7,562 nt of DNA from Clostridia bacterium (GTDB lineage: Bacteria > Bacillota > Clostridia > Oscillospirales > CAG-272), in contig CAAGJL010000041.1 of assembly GCA_900770145.1 (NCBI GenBank), positions 1 to 7,562 on the forward strand, in the 5' to 3' direction. Numbering within the stretch: position 1 is the stretch's first letter; every line of letters starts with the position of its first letter. Of the stretch, positions 6,187 to 7,562 are shown one piece after another. Below the pieces are notes generated by a model, which saw only the letters and a list, made by a program, of their open reading frames with translations, did no database searches and had not been told where the DNA came from. The translations under genes were made by a program, and so were the position numbers.

Positions 6187-7232
6187 ACCGTCTCCCCCGC
6201 TTTTCTCAAAATTTCTTCCGGGCGGTGCGCGACAAACGCATACTGCCCGATCTCGCCGACCTCCACGGTCACAATTTCTTTTCCCTGTGATTTTTTGTCG
6301 TGCGTCAGATACGGCAACAGCTCCGCCGCGCCGTACGGCACCTCAACCGGCAACCCGAACCTTGCCAAAAGCGCCCGAATGCGCTCTTTTGCGGCGCCTC
6401 CGGCAAAGGGCGGCATGCCGATTGCCACGCACTCTCCGTGCAGCAACGCGCCGCCCGCCGCGCTTTCCACCGCGTGCCCCAGCGTGTGCCCGAAATTCAG
6501 CACCCGCCGCGGTCCCGTCTCCGTGGGGTCTTGTTCCACCACGTCGCGTTTGAGTTCCACCGCGCGGGCGATGATTTCCGGCAGCGCCGCCGGCAGTTCT
6601 CCCCCGACCGGGGCGCCGCCCGGCGCGTCCGCGCTCCACGGCAGTTGCAGGCGTTCCAGTTCTTCAAACAGCGCCGCGTCACACGTAGCGGCAATTTTCA
6701 CGATTTCGGCAAGCCCCGCGCAAAACTGGCGGTGGGAAAGCGTGGCAAGCACGCCGGGGTCAATCAGCACGCCGCGCGGCTGCCAGAACGCGCCCACCGC
6801 GTTTTTCACTCCCTCAAAATCCACCCCGGTCTTTCCCCCGACCGAGGAATCCACCTGTGAGAGCAGGGTCGTGGGGATATTATAAAAATCCACCCCGCGA
6901 AGATACGTGGCGGCGGCAAACCCGGTCAGATCCCCCACCACCCCGCCGCCCACGGCGACCAGCGCGTCCTTTCTCGTCAGCCCCGCGGCAAGTGCCGCAG
7001 ACAATATCCCCCCATACGTGGTGAGATTTTTACTTTTTTCGCCTTGCGGAAAGCGGAAAATTTCCGCCTTTCGGCATGCCGCCGCCAAAGCCTTAACGGG
7101 CGCCTCCGGCACCCCGTCGTCGGTCACGATCAGCACGCGCCGGTCAAGGTCAAACACCTCTTTCACAAGAGAGATTTCTCCCAGCGTTGCGTCATACGCG
7201 GCGTCTTTCAGCCGCACCGGAATCTTCTTCAT
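6183..7232 (-). CDS. aroB: 3-dehydroquinate synthase (AroB)
   Basis: Second shikimate-pathway enzyme: NAD- and metal-dependent conversion of DAHP to 3-dehydroquinate in the cytoplasm. At 349 residues it is a full-length, slightly compact family member. NAD-binding and active-site motifs are intact: GEKSKN (64-69), AVGGGVVGDLTGFAAATYLRG (93-113), PTTLLSQVDSSVGGKTGV (120-137) and KNAVGAFWQP (143-152). The three expected metal ligands are visible as E176 (AGLAEIVK), H249 (LNFGHTLGHAVE) and H265 (LHGECVAIGM). HDKKSQGK near the C-terminus is the usual DKK segment. A Gly/Pro-rich stretch at about 199-214 is probably a surface loop. The ATG at 7232 is preceded by GGAGG with a 5-base spacer, and the MKKIPV start suits the family. 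The stop overlaps the aroC start as ATGA, which implies translational coupling. Confidence 0.97.
   Translation of the reverse strand: MKKIPVRLKDAAYDATLGEISLVKEVFDLDRRVLIVTDDGVPEAPVKALAAACRKAEIFRFPQGEKSKNLTTYGGILSAALAAGLTRKDALVAVGGGVVGDLTGFAAATYLRGVDFYNIPTTLLSQVDSSVGGKTGVDFEGVKNAVGAFWQPRGVLIDPGVLATLSHRQFCAGLAEIVKIAATCDAALFEELERLQLPWSADAPGGAPVGGELPAALPEIIARAVELKRDVVEQDPTETGPRRVLNFGHTLGHAVESAAGGALLHGECVAIGMPPFAGGAAKERIRALLARFGLPVEVPYGAAELLPYLTHDKKSQGKEIVTVEVGEIGQYAFVAHRPEEILRKAGETV
6192..6195 (-). promoter_or_regulatory. Ribosome binding site of aroC
   Basis: GGAG, within a G-run (GGGGGAG), lies five bases before the ATG at 6186 and inside the aroB 3' end. Together with the ATGA overlap it supports this start. 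Confidence 0.7.
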
Positions 7233-7237
7233 CCCAT

Positions 7238-7242
7238 CCTCC
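7238..7242 (-). promoter_or_regulatory. Ribosome binding site of aroB
   Basis: GGAGG lies five bases before the ATG at 7232, in the 15-bp gap after the pheA stop. It supports the chosen aroB start. A second ATG two codons earlier is out of frame and meets a TGA at once. Confidence 0.85.
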
Positions 7243-7247
7243 GCGCG

Positions 7248-7562
7248 TCACTGTACGTTATCGGCGTAATAACTGCCCACCAACCGCAACTTGGCACAGA
7301 TTGCCGACAACTCGTGCAGCATATCCTGCCCTTCCGCGGTGTTGATGTTGCCCTCTGCCTCCACGGTAAAATAATAGTTCCAACGCAAACCCTGCATCGG
7401 GCGACTGCGCAGACTGCGCAGGTTGAATCCGTGCGCGCCGATGATATTCAACGCGCCGGCAAGCGAGCCGGACTCGTTGCGCACCGTAAACACCAGCAAA
7501 AAGTTTTCGTCCTCCCGTTTTCCCGTGCCCTCCGGGATGTTTTTACGGCGGGAGAACGCCCC
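7248..7562 (-). CDS. pheA: Prephenate dehydratase (PheA), C-terminal ACT domain, partial
   Basis: Only the last 104 residues are visible; the frame is open to the right edge, so the true start and catalytic part lie outside. PheA converts prephenate to phenylpyruvate, the committed step to phenylalanine, in the cytoplasm. The visible part is a regulatory ACT domain: a short arginine- and lysine-rich stretch, then FLLVFTVRNESGSLAGAL, then HGFNLRSLRSRP, then WNYYFTVEAEG, and a final helix-strand ending in YYADNVQ. The GSLAGAL and RSRP segments match the GALxxxL and ESRP motifs that form the phenylalanine-binding site in PheA ACT domains, so feedback inhibition by Phe is likely (inference from family). 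Many clostridial PheA proteins have an N-terminal chorismate mutase domain; whether this one does cannot be seen. It ends 15 bp before aroB and is probably the upstream member of this operon. Any TTG- or internally started version is an artefact of the truncation. Confidence 0.88.
   Translation of the reverse strand, partial: GAFSRRKNIPEGTGKREDENFLLVFTVRNESGSLAGALNIIGAHGFNLRSLRSRPMQGLRWNYYFTVEAEGNINTAEGQDMLHELSAICAKLRLVGSYYADNVQ

Larger units (their letters stand above)
239..7562 (-). other. Aromatic amino acid biosynthesis operon (right part outside window)
   Basis: Eight consecutive same-strand genes show these junctions in transcription order: pheA 15 bp aroB; aroB/aroC 4-bp overlap (ATGA); aroC 3 bp aroE-aroK; aroE-aroK/aroQ 4-bp overlap (ATGA); aroQ/aroA 1-bp overlap (TAATG); aroA/tyrA 11-bp overlap; tyrA 15 bp DAHP synthase. 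There is no room for internal promoters or terminators between genes, so a single transcript is strongly implied. The set covers all seven shikimate steps plus the two prephenate-consuming enzymes. Confidence 0.93.

Noticed and set aside
1..7562. Mobile elements, CRISPR arrays, tRNA or rRNA genes, toxin or defence genes
   Set aside because: No transposase, integrase, repeat-spacer pattern, tRNA-like cloverleaf or defence motif was seen; apart from the 238-bp end region the window is filled by housekeeping aromatic-pathway genes.

Overview
The window is one tightly packed minus-strand operon for aromatic amino acid biosynthesis, followed by a short 3' intergenic region. The DNA is GC-rich. The proteins resemble Firmicutes/Clostridia versions: a compact AroE of the 'MKYGLIG...HSYS' type, type II dehydroquinase, an EPSP synthase with an ESGSTLR loop, and GGAGG ribosome binding sites. 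My best guess is a GC-rich gut-type Clostridia member (Oscillospiraceae/Ruminococcaceae-like). This rests on protein style only.

Layout in transcription order (right to left): the 3' end of pheA (prephenate dehydratase ACT domain, 7248-7562, running off the right edge), aroB (6183-7232), aroC (5089-6186), a fused aroE-aroK gene (3844-5085), aroQ (3341-3847), aroA (2142-3341), tyrA (1292-2152) and a type I DAHP synthase (239-1276). Neighbours overlap (ATGA twice, TAATG once, 11 bp once) or lie 3-15 bp apart, so this is almost certainly one co-transcribed, translationally coupled unit. Its promoter and any leader or attenuator must lie to the right of the window.

Together these genes encode all seven shikimate-pathway steps: DAHP synthase, dehydroquinate synthase, dehydroquinase, shikimate dehydrogenase, shikimate kinase, EPSP synthase and chorismate synthase. 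They also encode the Tyr branch enzyme (TyrA) and the Phe branch enzyme (PheA). Erythrose-4-phosphate plus PEP could thus be taken to chorismate, then to phenylpyruvate and 4-hydroxyphenylpyruvate. A chorismate mutase is not visible; it may be the unseen N-terminal part of PheA or lie outside. No aminotransferase or Trp gene is visible. Gene order does not follow reaction order: the first enzyme is encoded last.

Positions 1-238 hold no confident gene. They contain a strong 15-bp GC-cored palindrome (96-127), probably the operon's 3' hairpin, and a second 10-bp A/T-rich inverted repeat (30-61). The frame of the DAHP synthase also stays open from its stop codon to the left edge. I read this as likely intergenic repeat DNA rather than a gene.

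I see no mobile element, CRISPR array, RNA gene or clearly undescribed system. The most notable points are the completeness of the operon, the AroE-AroK fusion, the extended AroQ C-terminus that ends exactly on the aroA start codon, and the unexplained 3' palindromic region.
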